From Rhodothermales bacterium (GTDB taxonomy: Bacteria; Bacteroidota; Rhodothermia; Rhodothermales; UBA10348), in assembly GCA_024711125.1 (NCBI GenBank), contig JANJTM010000029.1, positions 62,001 through 126,000 on the forward strand: a DNA stretch of 64,000 nucleotides. Direction: 5' to 3'. This document shows positions 1 to 8,956 of this stretch, one piece after another. Numbering within the stretch: position 1 is the stretch's first letter; every line of letters begins with the position of its first letter. The translations under genes were made by a program, and so were the position numbers. The notes below the pieces were generated by a model, which had not been told where the DNA came from, did not search any database, and saw nothing but the letters and a program-made list of their open reading frames with translations.

Positions 1-2
1 AC

Positions 3-1976
3 ACGCCCGCCCACATGCTCAGCGAACAGCCGAACGAATTCTCGATTCCGATCGACGATCCGGCGACGGTGATCGGGCGCTTCATCCCCATCGTGATGGC
101 CGGCGGACCGGGCGACCGGGCAAAGATCCGCGCGGCCTACGATCGCATCGCGGCCCGTCCCGACTCGGTCTACGGCGCTACGGTCGCCCACTTCGATCGG
201 CTGCGGGATTCGGTGATGCGCGTGACGACTCCCGACGAGCGCGTGAACCGGGCCATCGCGTGGGCCGCGTACTCGTACGACAACCTGATGGTATCGAACC
301 CCCAGTTTCCGCGCCGCGGGCTCGTGGCGGGCCTGGACCGTGCCGGCCGCGGCGGCCGGCCGGGATTCGGATGGTTCTTCGGAGGGGACGCCTACATCAA
401 CTCGTTGAGTCTCAACGCGTTGGGGGCGCACGAAATGTCGGCCGACGCGCTGGCGTTCACCGAGCTCTTCCAGCGGGACGACGGCAAGATGCCGCACGAA
501 GTCACCCAGGCGACCGAGTACGTGGATTGGTTCGGCAAATACGGCTACGCCTACATCCACGGCGACACCTCGCCGTACTACGTAGCGGCCGTGTACGACC
601 ACTTCCTGTGGACGGCCGATTCCTCCTGGGTCCGGGAGCGGTGGCCCTCGCTGCGTCGGGCCTACCTGTGGTCGAAAGCCACCGACGCCGACGGCGACGG
701 CCTGATGGACAACACCAAGGCAGGGCTCGGAGCCCTCGAATTCGGCTCGCTGACCGGCATCCAGACCGATATATACCTCTCGGCCGTCTGGCTCCGCGCC
801 ACCGAGGCCATGCGTTCGCTGGCCCGTGTGGCCGGCGACGACAGCCTGGTGACTGCCGCCGGCAGCGACCACGAGGCGGCCGTCGGCGCCTTCGAAAAAT
901 TCTGGAACCCGGACGTCGGCCAGTATGCCTATGCCTTCAACAAGGACGGCGCCACGGTGGACGAGATCACGCCGTGGGCGGGAGTCGCCCTGATGTGGGG
1001 TTACGGCCGGGACGACCGGGCACGTCGCACGCTGGAGCGCCTGGCGCGCAGCGACATGACGACCGACTGGGGCGTACGCATGATGTCCACCGGCTCCAGG
1101 TACTTCGAACCCCTGAACTACAACTACGGGGCGGTCTGGCCTTTCCTGACGAGCTGGGTCGCCAGCGCCCAGTACGCCCGTGGATTGCCGCTCCGGGGCT
1201 TTTCCACGTGGCGCACCGCCGTCGGCCACGTCGAGAACCGCGCGCTGGGCCACGTGACCGAGGTCATGTCGGGCGCCGCCCACACCTGGCCCCAGGAATC
1301 GGTCCCGCACCAGGGATTCTGTACCGCCGCCACCGTGCTTCCGTTTTCGAGCGGATTGCTCGGCCTGCGACCCGATGCGCCGGCCGGCGTCCTGGGTATC
1401 GCCCCCGCCCTTCCCGCGGACTGGCCGCGGGTCTCGGCCCGGAACGTGCGGGTCGGTGACGCCCGATTCGACATCGAGTACGCGCAGCCGCAGGACGGGC
1501 TGCTGGGCATCCTCGTGAGCCGTTCCGGACAGGGTCCCGGAACCCTCGTTTTCGCTCCGTCGCTGCCCCGGGGCTCGACCGTGCGCACCGTGACCGTGAA
1601 CGGACACACCGTGCCGTTCACCGTCGAATCCCATGCCGAAGCGACGATCGCGCGCTTCGATACCCCGATCCGCGATGGCGTCGACGTCCGGATCGAATAC
1701 GATCCCGGCTTTTCGCTCGTCGCGCCGGCGTGGGAAACCCGCGTGGGCGACCGTGATGGCGGAGTCAAGATCGTCGGCCTTCGGGAATCGGACGGGGCGG
1801 TGGAATTCGACCTCGAGGGCATCGCCGGCCGAACCTACACCGTGGGAGTAACCGGGGCCGGGCGCCTGCAACGGATGGAAGGCGCAGACCTCGTGGGCAA
1901 TTCGCTGCGCATCACCTTTCCCGCGGGTCCCGCCGACACCTTCATCCCGGTGACCGTGCGTGCCCACGTGCGCTGA
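3..1976 (+). CDS. Amylo-alpha-1,6-glucosidase / glycogen-debranching-type glycosidase, 5' truncated
   Basis: The reading frame is open to the left window edge, so the N-terminus is missing; the first ATG inside is at 15. About 657 residues are visible. The first 400 form an (alpha/alpha)6-barrel of the GDE C-terminal type, with the motifs GWFFGGDAYI, GKMPHEV and DADGDGLMDN. A beta-rich C-terminal region (about residues 470-650) resembles the accessory domain of such enzymes. The family cleaves alpha-glucosidic links in branched glucans. The exact substrate cannot be read from the sequence. It lies 12 bases ahead of the TlpA-like gene. A trehalase-like or other six-hairpin glycosidase is the main alternative. 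Confidence 0.82.
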   Translation, partial: TPAHMLSEQPNEFSIPIDDPATVIGRFIPIVMAGGPGDRAKIRAAYDRIAARPDSVYGATVAHFDRLRDSVMRVTTPDERVNRAIAWAAYSYDNLMVSNPQFPRRGLVAGLDRAGRGGRPGFGWFFGGDAYINSLSLNALGAHEMSADALAFTELFQRDDGKMPHEVTQATEYVDWFGKYGYAYIHGDTSPYYVAAVYDHFLWTADSSWVRERWPSLRRAYLWSKATDADGDGLMDNTKAGLGALEFGSLTGIQTDIYLSAVWLRATEAMRSLARVAGDDSLVTAAGSDHEAAVGAFEKFWNPDVGQYAYAFNKDGATVDEITPWAGVALMWGYGRDDRARRTLERLARSDMTTDWGVRMMSTGSRYFEPLNYNYGAVWPFLTSWVASAQYARGLPLRGFSTWRTAVGHVENRALGHVTEVMSGAAHTWPQESVPHQGFCTAATVLPFSSGLLGLRPDAPAGVLGIAPALPADWPRVSARNVRVGDARFDIEYAQPQDGLLGILVSRSGQGPGTLVFAPSLPRGSTVRTVTVNGHTVPFTVESHAEATIARFDTPIRDGVDVRIEYDPGFSLVAPAWETRVGDRDGGVKIVGLRESDGAVEFDLEGIAGRTYTVGVTGAGRLQRMEGADLVGNSLRITFPAGPADTFIPVTVRAHVR

Positions 1977-1988
1977 ACCACCGACCGC

Positions 1989-2597
1989 ATGACCTCGACC
2001 TCCGGAACCGAACCGGTCACCCCTCCCCGCCGCCGGTGGTGGCTCAGCGAGTGGTTCGTCACGCTCGCCGTCATCGGCGTGCTGTACGCCACCGGCCTGC
2101 TCGTTCACGTGCAGGCGACGCTGCAATGGGTGGTGCTGCAGACGGGGCTCTTCCGACCGGACGTGCTCGACGAGGTGCAGCGGGTCGAGACGACCCCGGC
2201 CCTCGTCGTCGCCGACACTGCCGGCACGATCGTTTCCACGGATTCGCTGCGCGGCGAGGTCGTGTTCATCAACGCCTGGGCGACCTGGTGCCCGCCGTGC
2301 ATCGCCGAGATGCCGTCCATCGAGGCGATACACCGCGATTACGGAGACCGCGTCCACTTCATCCTGCTCAACCTCGACGAGGACGTCGAGCAGGCGCGTC
2401 GTTTCATCCGCCGATACGACCTACCGATGCACCGGCCGGCCGGGCGCATTCCGCCCTGGCTCGACGTCTCGCTGATTCCGAGCACCGTGGTAATCGCGCG
2501 GGACGGGAAGACGGCTGCCGTGAGCGAAGGCATGGCTCAATACGACTCCAGGGGGTTCCGGCAGTCGCTCGACGCGCTCCTGGACGAGGCCCCCTGA
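1989..2597 (+). CDS. Membrane-anchored TlpA/ResA-like thioredoxin-fold protein
   Basis: This 202-residue protein has one hydrophobic segment at about residues 20-42, then a thioredoxin-fold domain. The redox motif is WCPPC, with cysteines 101 and 104. Near the C-terminus the cis-Pro loop reads SLIPSTVVI. The topology predicts an extracytoplasmic reductase domain tethered to the inner membrane, as in TlpA and ResA proteins that reduce disulfides, for example during cytochrome c maturation. It follows the glycosidase by 12 bases and may be co-transcribed with it. No heme-maturation genes are adjacent, so the substrate is unknown. Confidence 0.88.
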   Translation: MTSTSGTEPVTPPRRRWWLSEWFVTLAVIGVLYATGLLVHVQATLQWVVLQTGLFRPDVLDEVQRVETTPALVVADTAGTIVSTDSLRGEVVFINAWATWCPPCIAEMPSIEAIHRDYGDRVHFILLNLDEDVEQARRFIRRYDLPMHRPAGRIPPWLDVSLIPSTVVIARDGKTAAVSEGMAQYDSRGFRQSLDALLDEAP

Positions 2598-2700
2598 TCC
2601 GGCCCCCGGGGATTCCCCGACCCGTCGACGGTCGAACGGCCCGTAGCCCGGCGCACGAGTCCTGCGCTTGTTTGCGCCGTTCCATCCATCCGGGATCGTC

Positions 2701-4020
2701 ATGCGCAGACGGATCGTCATCGCCGGGGCCGCCGGGCGAGATTTTCACACCTTCAATACCTGCTACCGGAATCGTCCTGACGTGGAGGTCGTGGCGTTCA
2801 CCGCCACCCAGATTCCGAACATCGACCACCGGACCTACCCGCCGTCCCTTGCGGGCCCCTTCCATCCGGGCGGCATTCCCATCGAGCCCGAGGAGGAACT
2901 GGAATCGATCATCGGGTCCCGACGCGTGGACGCGGTGGTCTTCGCGTATTCGGACGTGTCGTACGAGTACGTCATGTCGCTCTCCTCGCGCGTGATCGCG
3001 GCGGGTGCGGATTTCGTGATCCCGGGCTCACGCGACGCGATGCTCGAATCGGCCTGCCCCGTCGTTTCGATCTGCGCCATGCGGACCGGGTCGGGCAAGA
3101 GCCAGACCACGCGGTACGTCGCGGCCGTGCTCGAGGCCGCGGGACTGCGCACCGTGGTCGTACGACACCCCATGCCGTACGGTGACCTTGCGGCCCAGGC
3201 GGTGCAGCGCTTCGAGACGTTCACCGACCTGGACCGGCACCGCACGACGATCGAGGAACGCGAGGAATACGAGCCCCACCTTGCCGAGGGGCGGGTGGTG
3301 TTCGCGGGCGTGGACTACGAGGCGATTCTTCGCCAGGCCGAGACCGAGGCGGATGTGGTGCTCTGGGACGGGGGCAACAACGACCTTCCGTTCTACCGGC
3401 CCCGTCTTCATCTCGTCGTGCTCGACCCGCTGCGTCCGCTCGACGTGGGTCGATACCACCCGAGCGAGGCCAATGTGCGCATGGCCGACGGGTTCATCGT
3501 CAACAAGACCGATTCGGCGACCGCCGAGCAGGTGGGCACCGTGGAAGCCGAAGCGCGGGCCCGGAACCCCAAGGCGCCGTTCTTCCGTGCGACCAGTCCG
3601 ACGCGCGTCGATGTACCCGACCTGGTGCGTGGACGAAGGGTGCTGGTAGTCGAGGACGGCCCGACGCTCACGCACGGCGGCATGGCGTTCGGTGCCGGCG
3701 TCGTGGCCGCGCGCCGCACGGGAGCCGCCGAGATCGTCGATCCACGACCGTACGCGGTTGGATCGATTCGCGACACGTTCGAGAAGTACCCGTCCACGGG
3801 CCCCGTCCTCCCGGCCATGGGCTACTCGGACCGGCAGGTGGAAGAACTCGAAGCGACCATCCGCGCCGTGGACGCCGATACCGTGGTCGTCGCCACACCC
3901 ATCGACCTCCGACGGGTACTGCGCATCGACAAACCCTCGGTGCGGGTGCGATACGATCTCGATCCGGTAGAGGGCAGGGAACTCGACGCGTATCTTCTCG
4001 CCGCTCTGTCCGAATCCTGA
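2701..4020 (+). CDS. Cyclic 2,3-diphosphoglycerate synthetase-like P-loop GTPase/ATPase
   Basis: A 439-residue protein resembling the COG2403 group, which includes archaeal cyclic 2,3-diphosphoglycerate synthetase. An N-terminal Rossmann-like segment (MRRRIVIAGAAGRDFHTFN) is followed by a P-loop around residues 126-134 (MRTGSGKSQ). Later come DVVLWDGGNNDLPF and an NKTD base-recognition-like motif. The ATG at 2701 is preferred because the Rossmann strand begins there; an in-frame start at 2668 would add a featureless extension. Bacterial members are mostly uncharacterised, so actual cyclic-2,3-DPG synthesis is uncertain. The next two genes follow closely on the same strand. Confidence 0.75.
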   Translation: MRRRIVIAGAAGRDFHTFNTCYRNRPDVEVVAFTATQIPNIDHRTYPPSLAGPFHPGGIPIEPEEELESIIGSRRVDAVVFAYSDVSYEYVMSLSSRVIAAGADFVIPGSRDAMLESACPVVSICAMRTGSGKSQTTRYVAAVLEAAGLRTVVVRHPMPYGDLAAQAVQRFETFTDLDRHRTTIEEREEYEPHLAEGRVVFAGVDYEAILRQAETEADVVLWDGGNNDLPFYRPRLHLVVLDPLRPLDVGRYHPSEANVRMADGFIVNKTDSATAEQVGTVEAEARARNPKAPFFRATSPTRVDVPDLVRGRRVLVVEDGPTLTHGGMAFGAGVVAARRTGAAEIVDPRPYAVGSIRDTFEKYPSTGPVLPAMGYSDRQVEELEATIRAVDADTVVVATPIDLRRVLRIDKPSVRVRYDLDPVEGRELDAYLLAALSES

Positions 4021-4029
4021 CGCGACTCG

Positions 4030-4716
4030 ATGGCTTCCTTCCGACGGTTCCCCGGTTCCTGGCGACGACTGGGCGACGTATCGACCGAGCGCACCGTGGC
4101 GGCGTTCGCCACGGTGGCTCGTGCCGCATCCGTGCTGTGTCGGGCCGTCGGCGCACCGGCCGACCGGGGCCTCGCGTGGAGAGACGACGGGGCAATACTC
4201 GTGACCGACCCGCTGCACCGTGATCTCAGGCTCGCCCTCAGGCCGGCCGACCTGACCCTGCTGGCGCTCGGCGACGAGGGCCGGGTACCCGACCGCCTTC
4301 CGCTTGACGGACGAACGGCGACCGACCTGGTCGCCTGGGTGCGGCATCGCCTCGGGATCGCCCTCGCCGACGGCGTTCCGGTGGAGACGCTGCCGTACGA
4401 CGCCGCGGACCGACCGGCGTTCGCCGAAGCCGCCCGCTGGCTCAATGATGCCGACGACGCGTTCGACCACGCCGGCCTGGCGGCACGATTCGGGCCGGAC
4501 CCGGCACGCCTGGCCGCATTTCCTGCCTTTCCCGGCACGCTGGTGGCACTCGAGGTGCTGCCGGAGCCCGCGTTCGTGGTCCACGCCGGGGACCTGAGGA
4601 CCGGTGCCGCGCGCCTGGAAGCGCGGGAAATCGTCGGGCTGCCCTCCTTCGCGCAGGCCGCACGTGTCGCCTCGTTCCTCGGCCGCGCCACGGGACTCTC
4701 CGCATGGGAAAGGTAG
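4030..4716 (+). CDS. Hypothetical protein between a cDPGS-like GTPase and a CDP-alcohol phosphotransferase
   Basis: A 228-residue soluble protein that I do not recognise. It begins 9 bases after the GTPase gene, and its last 13 bases overlap the start of the CDP-alcohol phosphotransferase gene, so the three are probably one operon with translational coupling. It has no signal peptide or membrane segment. The sequence is Ala/Arg/Asp rich, with a helix-rich middle and a conserved-looking tail (VGLPSFAQAARVASFLGR). Codon usage matches its neighbours, which supports it as a real gene. No function is assigned. Confidence 0.7.
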   Translation: MASFRRFPGSWRRLGDVSTERTVAAFATVARAASVLCRAVGAPADRGLAWRDDGAILVTDPLHRDLRLALRPADLTLLALGDEGRVPDRLPLDGRTATDLVAWVRHRLGIALADGVPVETLPYDAADRPAFAEAARWLNDADDAFDHAGLAARFGPDPARLAAFPAFPGTLVALEVLPEPAFVVHAGDLRTGAARLEAREIVGLPSFAQAARVASFLGRATGLSAWER

Positions 4717-5603
4717 AAGAAACCTACAAGGCCAGGGATGTCGAGGAAATCATCGACATCCACCTTTACCGCCCGTGGGGATACGCACTCGCCGTGGGCG
4801 CGTGGAAGCTCGGATGGACGCCGAACACGGTGTCCATCATCGGCATGGGGGTCGGAATCGCCGCCGGCCACTGCTTCTTCTACGACGATCTCGCGATCAA
4901 CCTGCTCGGCATCTTCCTCTGGGCGCTCGGGCAGGCGCTCGACGGGGCCGACGGGCAGCTCGCCCGCATGGCGAACATGCGGTCACAACTGGGCCGCATG
5001 CTCGACGGCATCTCGGACAACGTCAAGTTCATCTCGGTCTACGGGCACCTCGGTGCCCGACTCGTACTCGAGACCGGGGCCCCGTGGCCTGTCGCACTGG
5101 TATTGGTCGCGGCCCTGATGCACTCGCGCCAGAGCGCGCTCGCCGACTACTACCGGAACGCGTACCTCTTCTTCGTCTACGGTTCGGGAAAGGCCGAACT
5201 CGAGGACACCGACGCCCTGCGGGCCCAGTACGACGCCCTCGCCTGGCGCTCGCAACCGGTGATGAAATTCCTTCTGTACGGCTACCGCCGGTACTCGCTG
5301 CGCCAACAGCGTTGGTCCGGACTGTCGGAGACCCTGCGCAGAACCGCCGTCGAGCGATTCGGCCCCGAGATGCCCGACCGCATCCGCGAGGCCTACCGGA
5401 GCGTGAACCGGCCGCTGCTCCGTTACTACAACGCTCTCACGACCAATACGCGCATGGTCGTGCTGTACGTCTCGCTGCTCGCCGGACACGTACTGTGGTT
5501 CTTCGCGTTCGAACTCGTCGTGCTCAACGCCGTGATGGTGCTCTGCCGTGCACGGTGGCAGCCGGAGGCCGACCGCCGGATACTCGCCGCCGTCACCGCC
5601 TGA
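4704..5603 (+). CDS. CDP-alcohol phosphatidyltransferase family membrane protein
   Basis: This 299-residue integral membrane enzyme carries the complete family signature DGxxAR(x)8G(x)3D(x)3D. It is seen as DGADGQLAR followed by GRMLDGISD, with acidic residues D80, D83, D101 and D105. The family moves a phospho-alcohol from a CDP-activated donor to an alcohol acceptor in the membrane. Members make phospholipids or solutes such as di-myo-inositol phosphate. The substrate cannot be told here. The start overlaps the preceding gene by 13 bases. The 3' end overlaps the convergent cupin gene by 11 bases (5593-5603). Confidence 0.88.
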   Translation: MGKVEETYKARDVEEIIDIHLYRPWGYALAVGAWKLGWTPNTVSIIGMGVGIAAGHCFFYDDLAINLLGIFLWALGQALDGADGQLARMANMRSQLGRMLDGISDNVKFISVYGHLGARLVLETGAPWPVALVLVAALMHSRQSALADYYRNAYLFFVYGSGKAELEDTDALRAQYDALAWRSQPVMKFLLYGYRRYSLRQQRWSGLSETLRRTAVERFGPEMPDRIREAYRSVNRPLLRYYNALTTNTRMVVLYVSLLAGHVLWFFAFELVVLNAVMVLCRARWQPEADRRILAAVTA

Positions 5604-5958
5604 GATACTCGTCGGTCTTCTGCAGCCAGTCCTGCCGCGGCGGAGAGAAGATGTCGACGTCGAGCGTATCCTCCAGCGCCACCGCCTCGTGCCAGACGTT
5701 GGACGGGATGTGGAGGACCTCCCCGGGTCCCACGTCCACCACGCGGGCCCGGTCTTCGCCGAGCGTGAAACGGAGCACCCCCTTGAGCACGTAGGTCAGC
5801 TGCTCGTTTTCGTGCCTGTGCATGGGTACTACGCAGCCCTCGTCGAGGTAGACGTGGGCGAGCATCATCCGATCGCCGGTAACGAGGCGTCGGGTCAACC
5901 TGTCGTTCAGGCGCTCGAGCGGGAGGTCTTCCCAACGGTAGTGCGTGGCTTCCGGCAT
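5593..5958 (-). CDS. Small cupin-domain protein
   Basis: A 121-residue single-domain cupin. Metal-binding motif 1 reads PMHRHENEQLTYVLKG and motif 2 reads PGEVLHIPSNVWHEAV, giving the expected His/His/Glu/His ligands. The ATG at 5958 (MPEATHYRWEDL) gives a normal small cupin; upstream in-frame codons would run through the divergent permease promoter and look non-coding. Such proteins may be dioxygenases, isomerases or ligand sensors, and no specific role can be given. It ends tail-to-tail with the CDP-alcohol phosphotransferase. Confidence 0.85.
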   Translation of the reverse strand: MPEATHYRWEDLPLERLNDRLTRRLVTGDRMMLAHVYLDEGCVVPMHRHENEQLTYVLKGVLRFTLGEDRARVVDVGPGEVLHIPSNVWHEAVALEDTLDVDIFSPPRQDWLQKTDEYLRR

Positions 5959-6100
5959 GGTCTGGATCGGTTCGGTCGGGTCGGGAATCGCGTGGCGACG
6001 GCCAGGGCGGAACCTAGTCACGGGGCGACCTCCTGCGCCACCCCCCGCCGGAACCCTTTCGGCGAATGCACATTGCCGTGTTGAACCGTACCCGCGTCCC

Positions 6101-6856
6101 GTGCTGAACCGCATCCTCCTGGCCGTCGAGCGAAGCGGCCATTTCGCCCTGTTCATGCTGCGTGTCGCCGGCACGGCGGGGTCTGCGTGGTCGCTGCGCC
6201 GGGAGACGTTCCGCCACGCCGTGTTCATAGGTTTCGAGGCCATTCCGGTCATCATGCTGGCCTCGGCGTTCTCCGGCGTCGTGATGACGATCCAGGTGGG
6301 ATATCAGCTCGTCGATACGCCCATCCTGCCTCCGGAGACCCTCGGAGCGGTCGTCGTGCCCAGCCTCATGCTCGAGATGTGCGCGCTCATTCCCGGGCTC
6401 GTCATGGCGTCCCGCATCGGAGCGGCGATCGCCGCCTCGCTCGGAACGATGCGCGTGACCGAACAGATCGACGCGCTCGACGCGATGGGCATCGACCCGG
6501 TCTCGTACCTCGTGACGCCCCGTATAGCGGCCGCTTCCATCACGTTTCCCGTACTCTACGTGGGCTCGTGCATCACCGGCATCTTCTTCGGAGGCATGGC
6601 GGCCGAGATCATGGGATACGGAACGTTCGAATACTTCATCGCCGGCGCACAGCGGTATTTTCTCCCGTTCGACGCGATGTACGGAATGCTCAAGTCGCTC
6701 GCTTTCGGCATTCTCATCGCGGCGATCGCCTGCTGGAAGGGCTTCTCCACGACCGGGGGCGCCGACGGCGTGGGACGGGCCGCGACGGAGGCCGTCGTGG
6801 CCTCGTGCGTCAACATCCTGGTCGCCGACTACGTGCTCGCCGAAATCCTGCTCTGA
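6101..6856 (+). CDS. MlaE/YrbE-family ABC transporter permease
   Basis: A 251-residue multi-pass protein with the MlaE family core: an amphipathic N-terminal helix, EAIPVIMLASAFSGVVMTIQ, a long central stretch with MRVTEQIDALDAMGIDP, and C-terminal helices. MlaE permeases move phospholipids or sterol-like lipids between the membranes of Gram-negatives, with an ATPase (MlaF) and an MCE protein (MlaD). I chose the GTG at 6101 because the protein begins with the typical N-terminal helix there and the upstream frame overlaps the cupin leader. No MlaF or MlaD gene lies beside it. lysA follows 33 bases downstream. Confidence 0.85.
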   Translation: MLNRILLAVERSGHFALFMLRVAGTAGSAWSLRRETFRHAVFIGFEAIPVIMLASAFSGVVMTIQVGYQLVDTPILPPETLGAVVVPSLMLEMCALIPGLVMASRIGAAIAASLGTMRVTEQIDALDAMGIDPVSYLVTPRIAAASITFPVLYVGSCITGIFFGGMAAEIMGYGTFEYFIAGAQRYFLPFDAMYGMLKSLAFGILIAAIACWKGFSTTGGADGVGRAATEAVVASCVNILVADYVLAEILL

Positions 6857-6889
6857 CGACCGAATCCCGCGCCCGGCCCGTACCTCCCG

Positions 6890-8182
6890 ATGTTCCGTCC
6901 CGATCAGAAACCGGCGCCGCAGCCCGACGTGCTGCTGCGCATAGCCTCCCGCATCGGCACTCCGACGTACGTGTACTTCGCCGACACGATACGCGAGCGC
7001 ATCGCCGGACTGAAGACCCACCTGGCTCCCCTGGCGGCGAACCTGCTGTACGCCATGAAGGCGAACAGCCACCCGGCGATCCTGTCGATCATGCGGGACG
7101 AGGGACTGGGCATCGACGCCGTATCTCCCGCCGAACTGCTCCTCGTCCTGCGCCTCGGATTTGCCCCGGAGCGCGTGCTGTTCTCGGCCAACAACATGAC
7201 CGACGACGAGATGCATTTCGCGCGCGGCCAGGGCGTGTTGCTCAACATCGGCGAACTGTCGCGACTGGAGCGATTCGGCAAGGCCTATCCGGGCGCCGAC
7301 GTGTGTGTCCGGCTCAACCCGCAGGTCGGAGCGGGACACCACGAGCACGTGATCACGGCCGGCGCCCGCTCGAAATTCGGCATCCCGGTGCAGCAGATCC
7401 GCGAGGTACTCCGGATCGCGTCGCGCCACGGCCTGCGCATCGTGGGCCTGCACCAGCACATTGGGAGCGGAATCCTCGACACGGCCACGCTCTGGAAGGC
7501 AATCAGCGTACTCCTCGACGTCACCGACTCGTTCCCCGACGCCCGCTTCGTCAACCTCGGCGGAGGCCTCGGCATCCCGTACCGGCCGGGCGAAAACGGC
7601 ATCGACCTGGAGAATCTCGGCGAACGCATCGTGCGGCCGCTGCAGGCCTTCCGGGCGCGCCGCACCGAACCGCTCGAGATCCGTTTCGAGCCGGGGCGGT
7701 ACTTCGTCGCCGAATCGGGCGTGCTCCTCGTCACCGCGAACACGGTCAAGTCGAATCCGGAGCGCAGGTTTGTCGGCGTCGACTCGGGGATGGGTCACCT
7801 GCTCCGGCCGGCGCTGTACGACGCCTACCACGAGGTGGTCAACCTGTCCAACCCGGACGGGAAACCGGTCACCTACGATCTCGTCGGAAACATCTGCGAG
7901 TCGGGCGACCGCTTCGCCGTGGACCGCTCGATTCCGGAAATCCGCGAGGGCGACATCCTGGCCCTGCTCGACACCGGGGCCTACGGCATGTCGATGGCGT
8001 CGCCGGCGTACAACCTGCGGCCGGTCCCGGCCGAGGTCCTCGTCACGGGAGGCGACGAGCCCGGTCGGTACCGGCTCATCACGCGTCGCCGGACACCGGC
8101 CGAACTGGTGGCCGAGGTGCTCGAGCGCGGAACCGTGCCCGACGCCGGCGAAGGCAGGGTCGCCCGCACCGATCCGGCCTAG
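6890..8182 (+). CDS. lysA: Diaminopimelate decarboxylase
   Basis: A 430-residue fold-type III PLP enzyme that decarboxylates meso-diaminopimelate to L-lysine, the last lysine step. The PLP lysine is K57 in YAMKAN. GLHQHIGSG and GGGLGIPY bind phosphate, EPGRY supplies substrate contacts, and CESGD contributes the catalytic cysteine from the partner subunit. The length is normal for LysA. dapF of the same pathway lies about 10 kb away on the other strand, so the route is not one operon here. The stop codon overlaps the end of the convergent FAH-family gene. Confidence 0.96.
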   Translation: MFRPDQKPAPQPDVLLRIASRIGTPTYVYFADTIRERIAGLKTHLAPLAANLLYAMKANSHPAILSIMRDEGLGIDAVSPAELLLVLRLGFAPERVLFSANNMTDDEMHFARGQGVLLNIGELSRLERFGKAYPGADVCVRLNPQVGAGHHEHVITAGARSKFGIPVQQIREVLRIASRHGLRIVGLHQHIGSGILDTATLWKAISVLLDVTDSFPDARFVNLGGGLGIPYRPGENGIDLENLGERIVRPLQAFRARRTEPLEIRFEPGRYFVAESGVLLVTANTVKSNPERRFVGVDSGMGHLLRPALYDAYHEVVNLSNPDGKPVTYDLVGNICESGDRFAVDRSIPEIREGDILALLDTGAYGMSMASPAYNLRPVPAEVLVTGGDEPGRYRLITRRRTPAELVAEVLERGTVPDAGEGRVARTDPA

Positions 8183-8841
8183 GCCGCGCGCACGTCCACG
8201 CGCAGTACGGGCCAGTCCTCGATGGACGCCTCCAGCACGTCGCCCTCCCGCACCGGCCCCACGCCCTCGGGCGTTCCCGTGTACAGGAGGTCGCCCGGCT
8301 CGAGCGTGAAGATCGTGGAGCAGTACGCGACCAGGCGGGCTACCGGGAAGATCATGTCGGAAGTGTGCCCCTCCTGCCTCGGCACGCCGTTGATCCGGAG
8401 GCGTACGGTCAACGCGGACGGATCGGGCACCTGCGCGGCCGGCACGACGTCACCGAGCGGAGCGAACGTGTCGAACCCCTTCGCGACCGACCACGGATGA
8501 CCCTTCTCCTTGGCCCTTGCCTGGAGATCCCTGGCCGTCATGTCGAGCCCGACGGTGTACCCGGCCACGTGCGACGCCGCTTCGCGCTCGGGAATATTCC
8601 GACCCGTCCGGCCGATGACGACCACCAGTTCCACCTCGTGGTGCACGTCCCGCGAGACCGTCGGCAGCACGACCGAACCGCCCGACCGGACAATGGCCGT
8701 GGAAGGTTTCAAGAAGATCATGGGCTCCTCGGGCACCGCACTTCGCATCTCGGCCGCGTGTTTTTCATAGTTGCGGCCGATGCAGAGGAGCTTTCCGACG
8801 GGCAGCGGGGTTTCGATCCCCGGCACGAGCACGGTTTGCAT
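8179..8841 (-). CDS. Fumarylacetoacetate hydrolase (FAH) family protein, acylpyruvase-like
   Basis: This 220-residue protein is a compact single-domain FAH member like FAHD1/YcgM. The expected divalent-metal ligands are present: E69 and E71 in EVELVVVIGR and D100 in GLDMTARDL. The lid and active-site strings KGFDTFAPLG and YTGTPEGVGP are also there. Related enzymes hydrolyse acylpyruvates or decarboxylate oxaloacetate; which applies here is unknown. It is convergent with lysA (4-base overlap) and divergent from rplU. Confidence 0.9.
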   Translation of the reverse strand: MQTVLVPGIETPLPVGKLLCIGRNYEKHAAEMRSAVPEEPMIFLKPSTAIVRSGGSVVLPTVSRDVHHEVELVVVIGRTGRNIPEREAASHVAGYTVGLDMTARDLQARAKEKGHPWSVAKGFDTFAPLGDVVPAAQVPDPSALTVRLRINGVPRQEGHTSDMIFPVARLVAYCSTIFTLEPGDLLYTGTPEGVGPVREGDVLEASIEDWPVLRVDVRAA

Positions 8842-8851
8842 GGATTCGGGA

Positions 8852-8884
8852 TTTGATCACCCGGGACCAGGTGACGTATATTTA
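8852..8884 (+). promoter_or_regulatory. Bacteroidota-type promoter for rplU-rpmA
   Basis: TTTG at 8852-8855 and TATATTTA at 8877-8884 are separated by 21 bases. This fits the TTTG / TAnnTTTG arrangement described for primary-sigma promoters in Bacteroidota, with the last base of the -7 box differing. Transcription would begin near 8890, about 65 bases ahead of the rplU start. The site is an inference from base pattern and position. Confidence 0.5.
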
Positions 8885-8956
8885 TCGACTGCGCAAAGAT
8901 AGCGCGCCACCTCTCGCGCCGGTACCCAGCCCGGCGCACCCAAGAAGAGACCATCC

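Noticed and set aside
6187-8856. An 889-codon plus-strand frame over the MlaE-like, lysA and FAH genes
   Set aside because: It is out of frame with lysA and MlaE, both of which carry diagnostic motifs; Arg/Pro/Gly-rich composition marks it as non-coding.
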